Position numbers and translations under genes: made by a program. Positions 36,993-46,219 of a stretch of DNA of 64,000 nucleotides are shown piece after piece; position 1 is the stretch's first letter, and every line of letters starts with the position of its first letter. The notes under the pieces are model-generated. The model saw nothing but the letters and a program-made list of their open reading frames with translations, was not told the DNA's origin and ran no database searches. Source of the stretch: Mycetocola miduiensis. Lineage in GTDB: Bacteria; Actinomycetota; Actinomycetes; Actinomycetales; Microbacteriaceae. The DNA lies in assembly GCF_900115155.1 (NCBI RefSeq), contig NZ_FOVM01000003.1:148747-212746 (forward strand). Reading direction: 5' to 3'.

Positions 36993-37640
36993 ACAGCACG
37001 TGCAAAAGCGGAACAATCGACGCCACCATGAGCACCGTGCCGAAGACCGCATCATCGGCGCGGAGCAGAACACCGCCGATGAGGAGGGCGCCAAAAAGGA
37101 GCGCCGGAACGAGCCGCCGCCCGATACTCTCCAACCGCGCGATCCGTCGTTCGACCGCGGGAGTCTGCACCGAAACCGAACCGTCTTCGAATCGGGCGAT
37201 GATCCCGTCCAGGCGTTCGGGCAAGCGTACGGAGCGCCCTGCGACCTCAAGCGCCTGCAGGGCGACATCCTTCACCACGTTGCTGCCTTCGTCCCGCAGC
37301 AGTTGCGCCGCGTACGGTTCGACGGAATCCCACAGGTTGAAGCTTGCGCAGGCCGCTGCGCGTACCGCTCGACACCTCCCCCATCATGCCGAAGTCGATG
37401 AACGTCAGTCTCCACGGTCGCTCGCCGGAGCCATCCGACACCGGAGTGACGAAGATATTGCCCGGATGCGGGTCGGCGTGGAAGAAACCCTGTGTGAACA
37501 GCTGGTCGAACATCACCGTGGCGAAAACCGGCGCCACCTCCACGGGGTCATTCCTGCTGCCAGAAGCGATGCCCTGTCGGTGATCTTGATCGCCGTCACA
37601 TCTTTGAGCGTACGGTCGCAGACGAGCCGCACATGGCTGA
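36973..37640 (-). pseudogene. Decayed ABC1/UbiB-type kinase gene
   Basis: Reading leftward, a first frame gives DVTAIKITDRASLLAAG (about 37615-37560), a second gives LFTQGFFHADPHPGNIFVTP and then LTFIDFGMMGEV (about 37520-37385), and a third gives LWDSVEPYAAQLLRDEGSN to a C-terminal double helix ending in LLHVLFTSRRG at 36973. The first two contain the QGFFHADPHPGN and DFG motifs of UbiB atypical kinases. In intact family members about 150 residues separate MGEV from the final blocks; here they are almost adjacent. The ATG at 37276-37278 could still express the 101-residue membrane tail. Confidence 0.78.
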
Positions 37641-37677
37641 GCCATCCACCAACCCTGTGGAGCCGACGGCACCGCCG

Positions 37678-38223
37678 TCAGTCCTGGGCGAGAATCGAGT
37701 AGAGCCGGCGTCGTGCCTCGTCGAGCACCTTCACCGCCTGCTGTATCTGCTCAGGTGATCCGGTTCGACCGACCTGGGCGGCTGCCTGTGCAAGTTCCAT
37801 GCCCGCTTTCGGCAGGGCGGAGAAGCCGGATCCGCTGCCCGAACCCGCGGTCTCCCACGGTGCCGATGAGCTGGAACTGGCGGCCTCCTGACGCCCGGCC
37901 TCTGTGAGTGAGTAGGTCTTGCGACCGTTGGACTCCTCGGCGCTGATCAGTCCTTCGTCGGCGAGTAGTTGCAGCGTCGGGTACACGGAGCCGGCGCTCG
38001 GTTTCCAGGTGCCGTTGCTGCGCTCGTCGATCTCTCGGATGATCTGGTAACCGTGCATCGGCTTCTCGGCGAGCAGTGCAAGAACCGCCGCGCGCACGTC
38101 GCCTCGGCCCATGCGGCTGCCGCCGCGTTTCTCGAATGCCGAGCGCAGTTGCTCCATGAACTGCCACATACCATCGGCGGGGTTGCCGGCACCGAACGCT
38201 CCTGCTGGGAATGAGTTACCCAT
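37678..38223 (-). CDS. PadR-family transcriptional regulator
   Basis: A 181-residue regulator. A Gly-rich N-terminus is followed by the winged helix (about 40-115: MGRGDVRAAVLALLAEKPMH, then GYQIIREIDE and PSAGSVYPTLQLLADEGLI). A Ser/Gly-rich linker and a C-terminal helix complete it. An AGGAGGAG ribosome site is 6-13 bases before the ATG at 38221-38223. A perfect palindrome lies 34 bases upstream. It probably represses its own promoter; the divergent EEP-family gene and the UbiB relic are its neighbours, and no pump gene is adjacent. Confidence 0.88.
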   Translation of the reverse strand: MGNSFPAGAFGAGNPADGMWQFMEQLRSAFEKRGGSRMGRGDVRAAVLALLAEKPMHGYQIIREIDERSNGTWKPSAGSVYPTLQLLADEGLISAEESNGRKTYSLTEAGRQEAASSSSSAPWETAGSGSGSGFSALPKAGMELAQAAAQVGRTGSPEQIQQAVKVLDEARRRLYSILAQD

Positions 38224-38256
38224 GATGAATCTCCTCCTCGAACGTGAAAGATGCTC

Positions 38257-38270
38257 AACGATATATCGTT
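38257..38270. promoter_or_regulatory. Palindromic PadR operator
   Basis: AACGATATATCGTT is a perfect 14-base palindrome between the padR gene and the divergent EEP gene. TATATC or TATATA within it can act as a -10 element for padR, so a bound dimer would occlude RNA polymerase. Confidence 0.6.
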
Positions 38271-38362
38271 CCGTGCCTGAGCGATAGGGGTCAGGATGCC
38301 GTGTACGACGCGTCTTTTTAGTATGGGATTCCACCGGAAGTTGTGGCGTGGTTTCATGAAGT

Positions 38363-39304
38363 ATGGCGACGACAGTGCCATCCGATGTCGCTGAGAATCT
38401 CGCCCTCCGCGGCGCAATGTTATCCGAGGTGATCCCACCGAAGGATGCCTCCAACCTGCTGATCGCGACCTGGAATCTTCGCGCGATGGGTGGCCTGACG
38501 GCGAAGTGGCACTCCGACGTTGGCGATTCACCAGCACGCAACTGGTACGCCGTGGCGTGCATCGCCCAGATCGTCTCGCGCTTCGACGTGATAGCCATCC
38601 AGGAGGTGCGCCGCACCACGACCGCACTACGTTTTCTTCTCGAGCAGCTTGGCGACGAGTGGCGGGTGATCGTTTCAGACGTGACCGAGGGCGGTCCGGG
38701 AAACGGCGAACGGCTGACGTTTCTCTATGACTCGACGCGGGTACAGGCCTCGGGGCTGGTGGGCGAGATCGTCTTGCCGGCCACCGTCCAGGGTCCAACC
38801 GAGCAGTTCGCGCGCACGCCATACGTGGCCAGCTTTTCTCGCGGATCCGCCGAGTTCACTCTGACGACGCTGCACGTCATCTGGGGCGCCAACGCCCAAG
38901 CGCGCCTGCCTGAGATCGCGGCGTTCGCGGAGTGGATGCGCGCTTGGGCGGATCGCCCTCACGACTGGAACGACAACCTTCTGGTGCTCGGTGACTTCAA
39001 TCTGGATCGCATCGGGGACCCGTTGTTCGAGGCGTTTGTCTCGACGGGCCTGTGGCCGCCAGCAGAGTTGAACGACGTCCCGCGGACGGTGTTCGACAAC
39101 GACAGGTCCAAGCACTTCTATGACCAGATCGCCTGGTTCAGCGGGCCGAACGGGGCCTCCCTGCTGCACTCCCTGACCTACTCAATGCGAGCAGGCTCCT
39201 TCGACTTCCTGCCGAACCTGCTTGGCGGGCTGACACGCTCAGAGCAGTCGTGGCGGATCTCCGACCACTATCCGTTGTGGGTGGAGTTCCGCCTGCCTCC
39301 ATAA
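38363..39304 (+). CDS. Endonuclease/exonuclease/phosphatase (EEP) family protein
   Basis: A 313-residue EEP-fold phosphohydrolase. ATWNLRAMGG (about 35-44) holds the first metal-contact Asn, VIAIQEVRR (about 77-85) the metal-binding Glu, GDFNLDRIGDP (about 212-222) the Asp/Asn pair, and SDHYPLWVEF (about 301-310) the C-terminal catalytic Asp-His. There is no signal peptide. The substrate (DNA, phospholipid or nucleotide) cannot be told from sequence. The ribosome site before ATG 38363 is weak; Met19 is an alternative. It diverges from the PadR gene and ends before the stress operon. Confidence 0.87.
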   Translation: MATTVPSDVAENLALRGAMLSEVIPPKDASNLLIATWNLRAMGGLTAKWHSDVGDSPARNWYAVACIAQIVSRFDVIAIQEVRRTTTALRFLLEQLGDEWRVIVSDVTEGGPGNGERLTFLYDSTRVQASGLVGEIVLPATVQGPTEQFARTPYVASFSRGSAEFTLTTLHVIWGANAQARLPEIAAFAEWMRAWADRPHDWNDNLLVLGDFNLDRIGDPLFEAFVSTGLWPPAELNDVPRTVFDNDRSKHFYDQIAWFSGPNGASLLHSLTYSMRAGSFDFLPNLLGGLTRSEQSWRISDHYPLWVEFRLPP

Positions 39305-39378
39305 GCGCCTGGCACCGGACTGCCCGCTCGGATAAGTCGGGGCGCAAAGCAGCGTCGCCCGTTCCGGCTCCGCTGCCG

Positions 39379-41046
39379 TCACCTTCGGCCAGCGCTGACG
39401 AGATAGTCGTACACGAGGCGCACGGCAACCGCGCCCTCACCCACGGCGGACGCCACACGTTTCACCGAACCGCTGCGCACGTCCCCGGCCGCGAAGACAC
39501 CCGCACTCGAGGTCTCAAACATCACGGTGCCTCCGGAGCCGGCGCCGGCCAGCACGAACCCTCGGTCGTCGAGTGCGATCGTGCCCTTGAGCCATTGGGT
39601 GTGCGGCTCTGACCCAATCAATACGAAGAAAGCCGTCGCAGGGAGGGGTCGACGCTGGTCGGTCTTGAGGTCCCGTACGACGACCTCCTCGAGGCGAAGG
39701 CTACCTCGCAATTCGCAGACCTCGCAGTTCCGCCAGAGGTGCACTCGAGGAGCCGACACGACCCGATCCGCGAGGTAACGGGACATGTCGCGATTCAAGT
39801 CGTCGTGTCGGATCACAAGGTTGACCTCAGTGGCGTTACGGGCGAGAAACAGGGCCGCCTGCCCGGCGGAGTTCCCGCCGCCAACGACGACGACCGGGTC
39901 GCCGCGGCAGAGCCGTGCCTCGAACTCCGTGGCGGCGTAGTAGACGCTGGACCCCTCGAGCCTGTCCATGCCAGGGATGTCGAGGCGGCGATAGCTCACG
40001 CCGGTCGCGAGCATGACCGTATGCGCTTCCACTTGGTCACCGTCGGTCAGACCCACGACAAAATGGTCGTCGATCTGCCCGAGCGATTGGGCCTCGCCGG
40101 GGATCGTGAAGGTGGCGCCGAATTTGCGAGCCTGGACCACCGCTCGGTCGGCGAGCTCGGCACCCGAGATTCCCGCCGGAAAGCCGAGGTAGTTCTCTAT
40201 CTGGGACGAGGTCCCGGCCTGCCCTCCCGTGGCGATCCCGTCGAGCACGATCGTGGAGAGCCCTTCGGAGGCCGCAGTCACCGCAGCGGCGAGGCCAGCA
40301 GGCCCCGCCCCGACCACCAGAATGTCGTGTGCGTCGCGGTGCGGCGCGTCTTCCCGCAGGCCGAGTACCTCGGCAAGCTCCGTGTTGCCGGGGTTGCGCA
40401 GAACGGTGCGCCCCTTCCAGATCACGACCGGGGTCTGGTCGGGTGGGATGCCGAAGGCCCGCAGGGTAGTCTCAGCCTCGGGATCCTGCTCCAGGTCTTC
40501 CCAGCGGTACGGGATGCGATTACGGCTCGCGAAGTCCCTCAGCCGGCGGGTATCGGCTGAATAACGGGAACCGATGATCCGGAGGCCGACGCCGAGATCG
40601 GCGTGGATGTTGCGTCGGATGATGAAGGCCCGCAGGATCAGGTCCCCCAGCGCCTGACTCTGGGCGACCGCCTCCTTCAGCCGGGCGTAGGAAATTTCCA
40701 GGACGTCGACGTCGGTCTGGGCGACTGCGGTGACGTAAACGGGCTGGCCGGTCAACATCGACAAGTCGCCCACGAAGCGGCCCCGCCCGTGGACGGCGAT
40801 CACCCGCGCTTCTCCCCCGGGGGCGTCCTCGTCAACAACCCGGACCCGGCCGTCCAGCACGACGAACAGTCCGCAGTTGCGGTCCCCCTCGCGGAACAAT
40901 GCGGAGCCTTTGGTCAGTCGCTTCCGCTCACCGTGATGAGAAAGCAGCATGATCTGGTCGTCGGTGAGCCGGGGATAGGCTCCGGTGGTATCGGGGGTTT
41001 CGGGCAGGTCCTGAAGGTCGAATTCAGACGAACTGCTCGTCGACAT
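39379..41046 (-). CDS. cNMP-binding / thioredoxin reductase-like flavoprotein lacking the redox Cys pair
   Basis: A 555-residue three-part protein. A cyclic-nucleotide-binding (CRP-like) domain spans about 30-140, with GRFVGDLSMLTG as the phosphate cassette region. A glutaredoxin-like segment (about 160-230) has no CxxC. A thioredoxin-reductase-like flavoprotein domain follows: FAD fold GAGPAG (246-251), NAD fold GGGNSA (389-394) and AAGDVRSGSVKR. Where TrxR has CxxC, this one has YYAA (369-372). It is the last gene of the chaperone operon and overlaps the UBP-finger gene by 23 bases. It cannot work as a classical thioredoxin reductase. Confidence 0.87.
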   Translation of the reverse strand: MSTSSSSEFDLQDLPETPDTTGAYPRLTDDQIMLLSHHGERKRLTKGSALFREGDRNCGLFVVLDGRVRVVDEDAPGGEARVIAVHGRGRFVGDLSMLTGQPVYVTAVAQTDVDVLEISYARLKEAVAQSQALGDLILRAFIIRRNIHADLGVGLRIIGSRYSADTRRLRDFASRNRIPYRWEDLEQDPEAETTLRAFGIPPDQTPVVIWKGRTVLRNPGNTELAEVLGLREDAPHRDAHDILVVGAGPAGLAAAVTAASEGLSTIVLDGIATGGQAGTSSQIENYLGFPAGISGAELADRAVVQARKFGATFTIPGEAQSLGQIDDHFVVGLTDGDQVEAHTVMLATGVSYRRLDIPGMDRLEGSSVYYAATEFEARLCRGDPVVVVGGGNSAGQAALFLARNATEVNLVIRHDDLNRDMSRYLADRVVSAPRVHLWRNCEVCELRGSLRLEEVVVRDLKTDQRRPLPATAFFVLIGSEPHTQWLKGTIALDDRGFVLAGAGSGGTVMFETSSAGVFAAGDVRSGSVKRVASAVGEGAVAVRLVYDYLVSAGRR

Positions 41047-41302
41047 AGCACCACCTCCAGCTCTCCCCCGGCTCGATCGAACGCACGATGACGTGGCCCG
41101 TCGTGGCGGCGTGAGCGCGAGCGTGACGCATCGGTGAGGAGTCGCAGCAGCAGATCTGACCGCAGGTGAGGCACTGCCGCAGGTGCACCCAGGGCGTGCC
41201 CAAGCGCAGGCATTCCTCACAACCGGGAGCCCTGGGCGGACCCACCGGCCGCACCAATGCGAGGTGCGCGTCTGGGACCACCCGACCAAAGGCCGTAGTC
41301 AC
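41024..41302 (-). CDS. UBP-type zinc finger protein
   Basis: A 92-residue protein with a UBP-type (ubiquitin carboxyl-terminal hydrolase-like) zinc finger: CEEC, RQCLTCGQICCCDSS, and HARAHAATTGHVIV with histidine ligands. The tail is GESWRWCYVDEQF. In bacteria these small fingers are frequently found beside cNMP/FAD flavoproteins, as here. The GTG start (41300-41302) overlaps the thioredoxin stop by four bases, while a longer frame upstream is unlikely. Ligand unknown; a role in protein or redox interaction within the stress operon is inferred. Confidence 0.83.
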   Translation of the reverse strand: MTTAFGRVVPDAHLALVRPVGPPRAPGCEECLRLGTPWVHLRQCLTCGQICCCDSSPMRHARAHAATTGHVIVRSIEPGESWRWCYVDEQFV

Positions 41303-41793
41303 TGGTCGTCCCCGCTTGATGGGCTCTCTCGCGTGGGCGTTGTCTCCTCCGCGGGCAGGTGCTTTGTGAGCCACGACCGCAGAGCGCCCGCGGGCGCTGC
41401 GCCGATCTGTTTGTCGACCACCTGGCCGTGGTGCATGAGGACCAGTGTCGGGATCGCCTGAACCTCGAAGCGTCGGCTCACCTCTGGTGCCTCATCCGCG
41501 TTGACCTTGACGAGCTTCAGCTTGCCCGCGAGTTCCGTCGCCATTTGCTCAAGCGCCGGGCTGACCATTCGGCAGGGACCGCACCACGGCGCCCACACGT
41601 CGACAAGCACTGGGATGGTTGCCTTATCTGCCACGGTGGGGAAATCCGCGTCGGACGTGTCGACCACCCACGGAAGTGGCTTTTGGCAGTTTCCACAGCG
41701 TGGTGCCCCGTCAGCGGCGGCCGGAACTCGGTTCTTCGTGCTGCAATTCGGGCACACCACGACCTTTGTCGGACTACTCGCTGTCGTACTCAC
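41299..41793 (-). CDS. Thioredoxin 2-like protein with N-terminal zinc finger
   Basis: A 164-residue thioredoxin. An N-terminal zinc ribbon has VCPNCSTKN and [10 protein letters not shown] (about 13-38), and the active site is [10 protein letters not shown] (about 67-76), with the cis-Pro in QAIPTLVL. This architecture is that of TrxC (thioredoxin 2), whose zinc finger senses oxidative stress. A short charged C-terminal tail follows ([14 protein letters not shown]). The GTG start overlaps the ClpB stop by four bases. Being last-but-two in the chaperone operon, it may reduce substrates during heat or oxidative stress. Confidence 0.92.
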   Translation of the reverse strand: MSTTASSPTKVVVCPNCSTKNRVPAAADGAPRCGNCQKPLPWVVDTSDADFPTVADKATIPVLVDVWAPWCGPCRMVSPALEQMATELAGKLKLVKVNADEAPEVSRRFEVQAIPTLVLMHHGQVVDKQIGAAPAGALRSWLTKHLPAEETTPTRESPSSGDDQ

Positions 41794-44426
41794 GCCACTG
41801 CCTGCTTCCGGTACTCGGCTCGTCCGGGGAGGACGGTGAGTTCCCCGTCGGCGAGGTCTATCACGATGGTGGAGTCCTCGGGCAGGTCTCCGCGCAGGAG
41901 CGCGCGGGCCACACGCGTCTCCACCTCACGGGAGATGTAGCGCCGCAGCGGGCGAGCGCCGTACGCCGGGTCGAAGCCCTGCTCCGCCAGGTAACGCCGG
42001 GCCTGCTCAGTGGCCTCGAGCGTAATCCGTTGCTCGGCCAACCGCTCCCGCAGCTCGTCGAGTTGGAGATCGACGATGCGCTCGATCTCGGCGAACGTCA
42101 GCGGCTTGAAGAGCACGATCTCGTCGATCCGGTTGAGGAACTCCGGCCGGAAGTGGGATCGCAGGGAACTCATCACCAGGGTACGGGCTTCTGACTTCAC
42201 CTCGCCGTCCGGCGTGACGCCCTCGAGCAGGTACTCCGACCCGATGTTGGAGGTCATGATAATGACGGTGTTGCGGAAGTCGACCGTGCGACCGTGGGAG
42301 TCGGTGAGGCGCCCGTCGTCGAGAACCTGGAGCAGGATATTGAACACGTCGACGTGAGCCTTCTCGATTTCGTCGAGCAGGATCACGGAGTAGTGCTTGC
42401 GCCGAACCGCCTCGGTCAGCTGGCCGCCTTCCTCGAATCCGACGTATCCGGGTGGGGCCCCCACGAGCCGGCTCACTGTGTGCCGCTCCTGATATTCGCT
42501 CATGTCGATGCGGATGATGTTCTCTTCGCTGTCGAACAGGGCTTCGGCGAGCGCCTTGGCGAGCTCGGTCTTGCCCACGCCAGTCGGGCCCAGGAAGACA
42601 AAGGAGCCGATCGGGCGGGTCGGGTTCTTGATGCCGGAGCGCGCCCGCACGACCGCGTCGGTCACCAACTGCACCGCCTCGTCCTGGCCGATCACGCGCT
42701 CGTGAAGCACCTCGTCAAGACGAAGGATCTTTTCCCGCTCGCCCTCCTGGAGGCGGCTCACCGGGATACCAGTCCACCGGGCCACGATCGAGGCGATCTC
42801 GTCGGCTGTCACCACCTCACGAAGGAGGCGCCTTCCGCCCTGCTTGGCCTCGAGTCTCTCCTCGGCAGCCGTGAGTCGTCGCTCGAGTTCGGGCAGCTTG
42901 CCGTGGCGCAGGCTCGCCGCCCGGTTCAGGTCGTATTCGCGCTCAGCCCGTTCGCTTTCCAGGCGCACGTGTTCGATTTCCTGCCGCAGCGCCTGGACCT
43001 CGCGGAGCGCCTGACGCTCCGATTCCCACTGGGCGCGCATCGCGTCGGCCTCGGCCTTGAGGTCGGCCAGTTCCTTGCGCAGCTCCTCGAGGCGACGCTG
43101 GCTGGCCGGATCCGTCTCCTGTGCCACCGCAGCGTCCTCGATCTCCAGGCGTGTCACACGGCGGGTGAGCTCGTCGAGTTCCGCGGGCATCGAATCGATC
43201 TCCGTGCGCAGCATTGCGCACGCCTCGTCCACCAGGTCGATGGCTTTGTCTGGCAGGAACCGATCGGAGATGTAGCGGTAGCTCATCGTGACCGCGGCGA
43301 CCAGAGCGCCGTCGTGAATCTTGACGCCGTGGAACACTTCGAATCTCTCACGCAGTCCCCGGAGGATCGACAGGGCATCCTCGACACTCGGCTCATCGAC
43401 TACGACCGGCTGGAAGCGACGCTCGAGCGCCGCGTCCTTCTCGATGTGGGTACGGTACTCGTCGAGCGTCGTGGCACCGATCATGTGCAACTCGCCGCGC
43501 GCCAGCATAGGCTTCAGCATCTGGCCCGCGTCCATCGCACCTTCGGATGCGCCGGCGCCGACCACGGTGTGCAGTTCGTCGACGAACAGCAGGATCTTCC
43601 CCTCGGCGGCCAGAACCTCGTTGAGGACGGCCTTGAGCCGCTCCTCGAACTCGCCTCGGTACTTCGCCCCGGCGACGAGGGATCCCATGTCCAGGGCGAA
43701 AACCGTCTTGTCCCGCAGCCCCTCCGGCACGTCACCGTTGTGGATCCGCTGTGCGAGACCCTCCACGATCGCGGTTTTCCCGACACCAGGCTCTCCGATC
43801 AGCACCGGGTTGTTCTTGCTCTTACGGGACAGGATCTGGACGGTGCGACGGATCTCCGAGTCCCGGCCGATCACCGGTTCCAGCCGTCCGGCTGCCGCGT
43901 CTGCGACAAGATCGCGACCATACTTGGCGAGGGCCTCGTAGGTCCCCTCGGGGGTGGCGGATGTGACACGCTGGGACCCCCGCACGGTGGTCAGCGTGTT
44001 CAGGAATGAGTCGCGAGTCACGCCGTGTTGCGAAAGAATCCGACCGGCTGCCGAGCCGGATCCCTCGTCGAGCAGCGCGATCAGCAGGTGCTCGACCGAA
44101 ACGTAATCGTCCTTGAGCCTGCGGGCCTCCTCCTCGGCGGCATCGAGGACGCGGTTCAACCTCTGGGTGACGTACACTTTCCCGGGTTCGGCACCGGTGC
44201 CGGTGACCCGGGGGCGCTTCTCCAGTTCGGCCTCCAGGTCTTCACGCAGTCGGTCCACGTCCGCCCCCGCCCGAGCCAGCAGCGGGCGTACCAACCCTTC
44301 GGTCTGCTCCAGCAGCGCCAGCAGCAGGTGCTCGCCGTCCACCTCCTGGTGGCCGAACCGGAGCGCCTTGGTCTGGGCGTCGTGTAGTGCTTCCTGCGAC
44401 TTCTGCGTGAGTCTGTTCAGGTCCAT
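41790..44426 (-). CDS. clpB: ClpB disaggregase
   Basis: An 878-residue AAA+ disaggregase. It has an N-terminal Clp-N repeat domain (1-145), NBD1 with Walker [10 protein letters not shown] (about 205) and a middle coiled coil (about 405-525, rich in Glu/Arg/Leu). NBD2 follows, with Walker [12 protein letters not shown] (about 610) and arginine-finger blocks. It extracts polypeptides from aggregates together with DnaK/DnaJ/GrpE, all encoded upstream. The ATG overlaps the cbpM gene end by 10 bases. Bacterial clpB is often separate from dnaK, so its presence inside this operon stands out. Confidence 0.96.
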   Translation of the reverse strand: MDLNRLTQKSQEALHDAQTKALRFGHQEVDGEHLLLALLEQTEGLVRPLLARAGADVDRLREDLEAELEKRPRVTGTGAEPGKVYVTQRLNRVLDAAEEEARRLKDDYVSVEHLLIALLDEGSGSAAGRILSQHGVTRDSFLNTLTTVRGSQRVTSATPEGTYEALAKYGRDLVADAAAGRLEPVIGRDSEIRRTVQILSRKSKNNPVLIGEPGVGKTAIVEGLAQRIHNGDVPEGLRDKTVFALDMGSLVAGAKYRGEFEERLKAVLNEVLAAEGKILLFVDELHTVVGAGASEGAMDAGQMLKPMLARGELHMIGATTLDEYRTHIEKDAALERRFQPVVVDEPSVEDALSILRGLRERFEVFHGVKIHDGALVAAVTMSYRYISDRFLPDKAIDLVDEACAMLRTEIDSMPAELDELTRRVTRLEIEDAAVAQETDPASQRRLEELRKELADLKAEADAMRAQWESERQALREVQALRQEIEHVRLESERAEREYDLNRAASLRHGKLPELERRLTAAEERLEAKQGGRRLLREVVTADEIASIVARWTGIPVSRLQEGEREKILRLDEVLHERVIGQDEAVQLVTDAVVRARSGIKNPTRPIGSFVFLGPTGVGKTELAKALAEALFDSEENIIRIDMSEYQERHTVSRLVGAPPGYVGFEEGGQLTEAVRRKHYSVILLDEIEKAHVDVFNILLQVLDDGRLTDSHGRTVDFRNTVIIMTSNIGSEYLLEGVTPDGEVKSEARTLVMSSLRSHFRPEFLNRIDEIVLFKPLTFAEIERIVDLQLDELRERLAEQRITLEATEQARRYLAEQGFDPAYGARPLRRYISREVETRVARALLRGDLPEDSTIVIDLADGELTVLPGRAEYRKQAVA

Positions 44427-44746
44427 GGGAATCCCCTATCTGAGCGCGAGCGCCGTTGTGATCTCTCGAGGTCGGCAATCCGGTCGAGCAGGTCCATTAC
44501 CAGGCCGAGCGACGCGTAAGAGAGGTTCAGCCGCAGGTGCAGCCGCTGGATCGTGGCCATCTCCCGAACCTGGGACGGGGCGAACCAGAGGTTGCCCTCG
44601 GCGTCCCGGGTGATCTCGAGCAGCCCGAGAGTGACCAGCCGACGAACCAGCTCGGGGTGCACACCGGTGATCCGGGCGTAGCTGTCAAGACTCAGGCGAT
44701 AGGGGCGGGCCAGAGGCCAGTTCGTCCCGGCGGTCGGGTCGGTCAT
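44417..44746 (-). CDS. CbpM-like modulator of the DnaJ homologue (MerR-type HTH)
   Basis: A 109-residue protein with a small MerR-like winged helix: [20 protein letters not shown] then [20 protein letters not shown], followed by a helical tail ([20 protein letters not shown]). The size and position next to a J-protein fit CbpM, which binds and inhibits CbpA. HspR of actinobacterial dnaK operons is a relative with a longer C-terminus, so an HspR-like DNA-binding repressor cannot be ruled out. The ATG overlaps the J-protein stop by four bases. Confidence 0.75.
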   Translation of the reverse strand: MTDPTAGTNWPLARPYRLSLDSYARITGVHPELVRRLVTLGLLEITRDAEGNLWFAPSQVREMATIQRLHLRLNLSYASLGLVMDLLDRIADLERSQRRSRSDRGFPWT

Positions 44747-45708
44747 TGTGAGCTCCTCGGGTCGAAGGTGGACACCTTGCCGAGCTTCTCGAACAGTTTG
44801 CGTTCCTCCGCGGAGAGCGACTTGGACACCTTGATCTGGGCTTCGGCGTACAGGTCTCCCGGCTTGCCCGCTTTGTTCGGCAGCCCGCGCCCCTTCAGCC
44901 GCAGCCGCCGGTGGCTCGAGGTGCCGACAGGTACCTTGACGGTGGCGGGGCCGCCAGGAGTCTCGATGGGGAGCGACGTACCGAGCGCCGCTTCCCAGGC
45001 GGCGAGCGGCAGCATCACGTGCAGGTCACGGCCCTCCAGCCGGTAGCGAGGATGCGGTGCGATGCGGACGATGAGGTACAGGTCACCGGCCTCGCCACCG
45101 CCGGATCCCTGACCCCCTTGGCCGCGCAGCCGGATCCGCTGGCCGTCCACAACACCAGCGGGAATGACAACGTCTATGGTGCGCGGGCCGGCGGCGTCAC
45201 GAAGCGACAAGGTTCGCTGGGTCCCGGTGTATGCCTCCTCGACGGACAGCTCCACCTCCGTCTCCTGATCGGAGCCTGAGACCGGTCCCCATCCACCCCG
45301 GCCGCGACCGCGGGCACCGAAGATGCCGCCGAGCAGATCCTCCAGATCCACATCGTCTCCGGAGCCGGAGTACCGGAAGTCGCCGTAGGGACCAGCCCCG
45401 CCCCAGCCGCCGGACCGACCGCCGGTGGCATCGGCACCCGCATAAGCGCGCGCACGGCGGTAGGCGTCCGGGTCCACGTTCGCATCGACGCGCCGGAAAT
45501 TCTCGCCGAACGCGTCATACCGTTTGCGCTGGTCGGGGTCGGATAGCACGTCGTACGCCTCGGAGAGCTCCTTGAACCTGTCTTCGGCACCGGGATCCTT
45601 GTTGACGTCTGGGTGGAGCTTGCGGGCAAGTTTGCGGTAAGCCCGCTGGATCTCCGACTGGTCGGCGTCGCGGGAGACACCGAGGACCTCGTAAGAGTCC
45701 CGGGCCAT
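44743..45708 (-). CDS. CbpA-type J-domain co-chaperone
   Basis: A 321-residue DnaJ homologue. The J domain (about 3-68) has the HPD motif in [12 protein letters not shown] (33-35). A Gly-rich linker with [11 protein letters not shown] follows (about 95-150). The C-terminal substrate-binding domains run from [17 protein letters not shown] to the end. No CxxCxGxG zinc finger is present, so this is a CbpA-like rather than a classic DnaJ. It stimulates the DnaK ATPase. Its ATG overlaps the grpE stop by one base (TAATG). Confidence 0.93.
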   Translation of the reverse strand: MARDSYEVLGVSRDADQSEIQRAYRKLARKLHPDVNKDPGAEDRFKELSEAYDVLSDPDQRKRYDAFGENFRRVDANVDPDAYRRARAYAGADATGGRSGGWGGAGPYGDFRYSGSGDDVDLEDLLGGIFGARGRGRGGWGPVSGSDQETEVELSVEEAYTGTQRTLSLRDAAGPRTIDVVIPAGVVDGQRIRLRGQGGQGSGGGEAGDLYLIVRIAPHPRYRLEGRDLHVMLPLAAWEAALGTSLPIETPGGPATVKVPVGTSSHRRLRLKGRGLPNKAGKPGDLYAEAQIKVSKSLSAEERKLFEKLGKVSTFDPRSSQ

Positions 45709-46211
45709 TACTCGCTCCTGGTCGCTACTATTACGGACGCCGGGCGGAGGATCTCATTGTCGGGCCCGTAGCCTGCCCTGACAACGTGCGCCACCGTGCC
45801 TGGAACGAGGTCTTCGCCGGCGATCGTGCTGACCGCCTCGTGACGGGCAGGGTCGAAGGCTGCGCCCGTGTCATCCTCGCGCCTCGGGTAACCCAGGTCG
45901 GCGAGAATGGACAGTGCCTGCTGGTGCACGGCACGCACCCCCTCGACGATCTGGTCGGGGTTCGAGGATGCGTGCTCCAGCGCACGCTCGAGGTTGTCGA
46001 GGACCGGCAACCAGCGGGCGGCCACCGAGGCCCGCTCCTGCTCGCGAGCACGGAGCAGGTCCTTCGCGCATCGTTTGCGAAAGTTGTCCAGCTCCGCGGC
46101 GGTACGGCGCCAGGAGTCTTCGAGTTCGGCGATCTGCTTCGCGCTCTCTGCGTCGCTCTCTGCCGCGCGGCTGTCGTCCGGCGCAGGTGGCGGATTCTCT
46201 TGTTCAGGCAT
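45708..46211 (-). CDS. grpE: GrpE nucleotide exchange factor
   Basis: A 167-residue GrpE. An acidic N-terminus leads to a long dimerising helix (about 25-85: [20 protein letters not shown], then [20 protein letters not shown]). A beta domain (about 100-165) follows, with [20 protein letters not shown]. It releases ADP from DnaK. It starts 8 bases after the dnaK stop and overlaps the cbpA start, which places it in the standard dnaK-grpE-dnaJ order. Confidence 0.93.
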   Translation of the reverse strand: MPEQENPPPAPDDSRAAESDAESAKQIAELEDSWRRTAAELDNFRKRCAKDLLRAREQERASVAARWLPVLDNLERALEHASSNPDQIVEGVRAVHQQALSILADLGYPRREDDTGAAFDPARHEAVSTIAGEDLVPGTVAHVVRAGYGPDNEILRPASVIVATRSE

Positions 46212-46219
46212 TTTGACGC

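Noticed and set aside
36973-37278. Calling the 101-residue frame at the UbiB tail a real gene
   Set aside because: It is the C-terminal membrane end of a decayed UbiB gene. Expression cannot be excluded but there is no ribosome site of note.
42294-44009. A 571-codon open frame antisense to clpB
   Set aside because: High-GC codon usage leaves long open antisense frames. The sequence has no family-like motif and clpB is certain.
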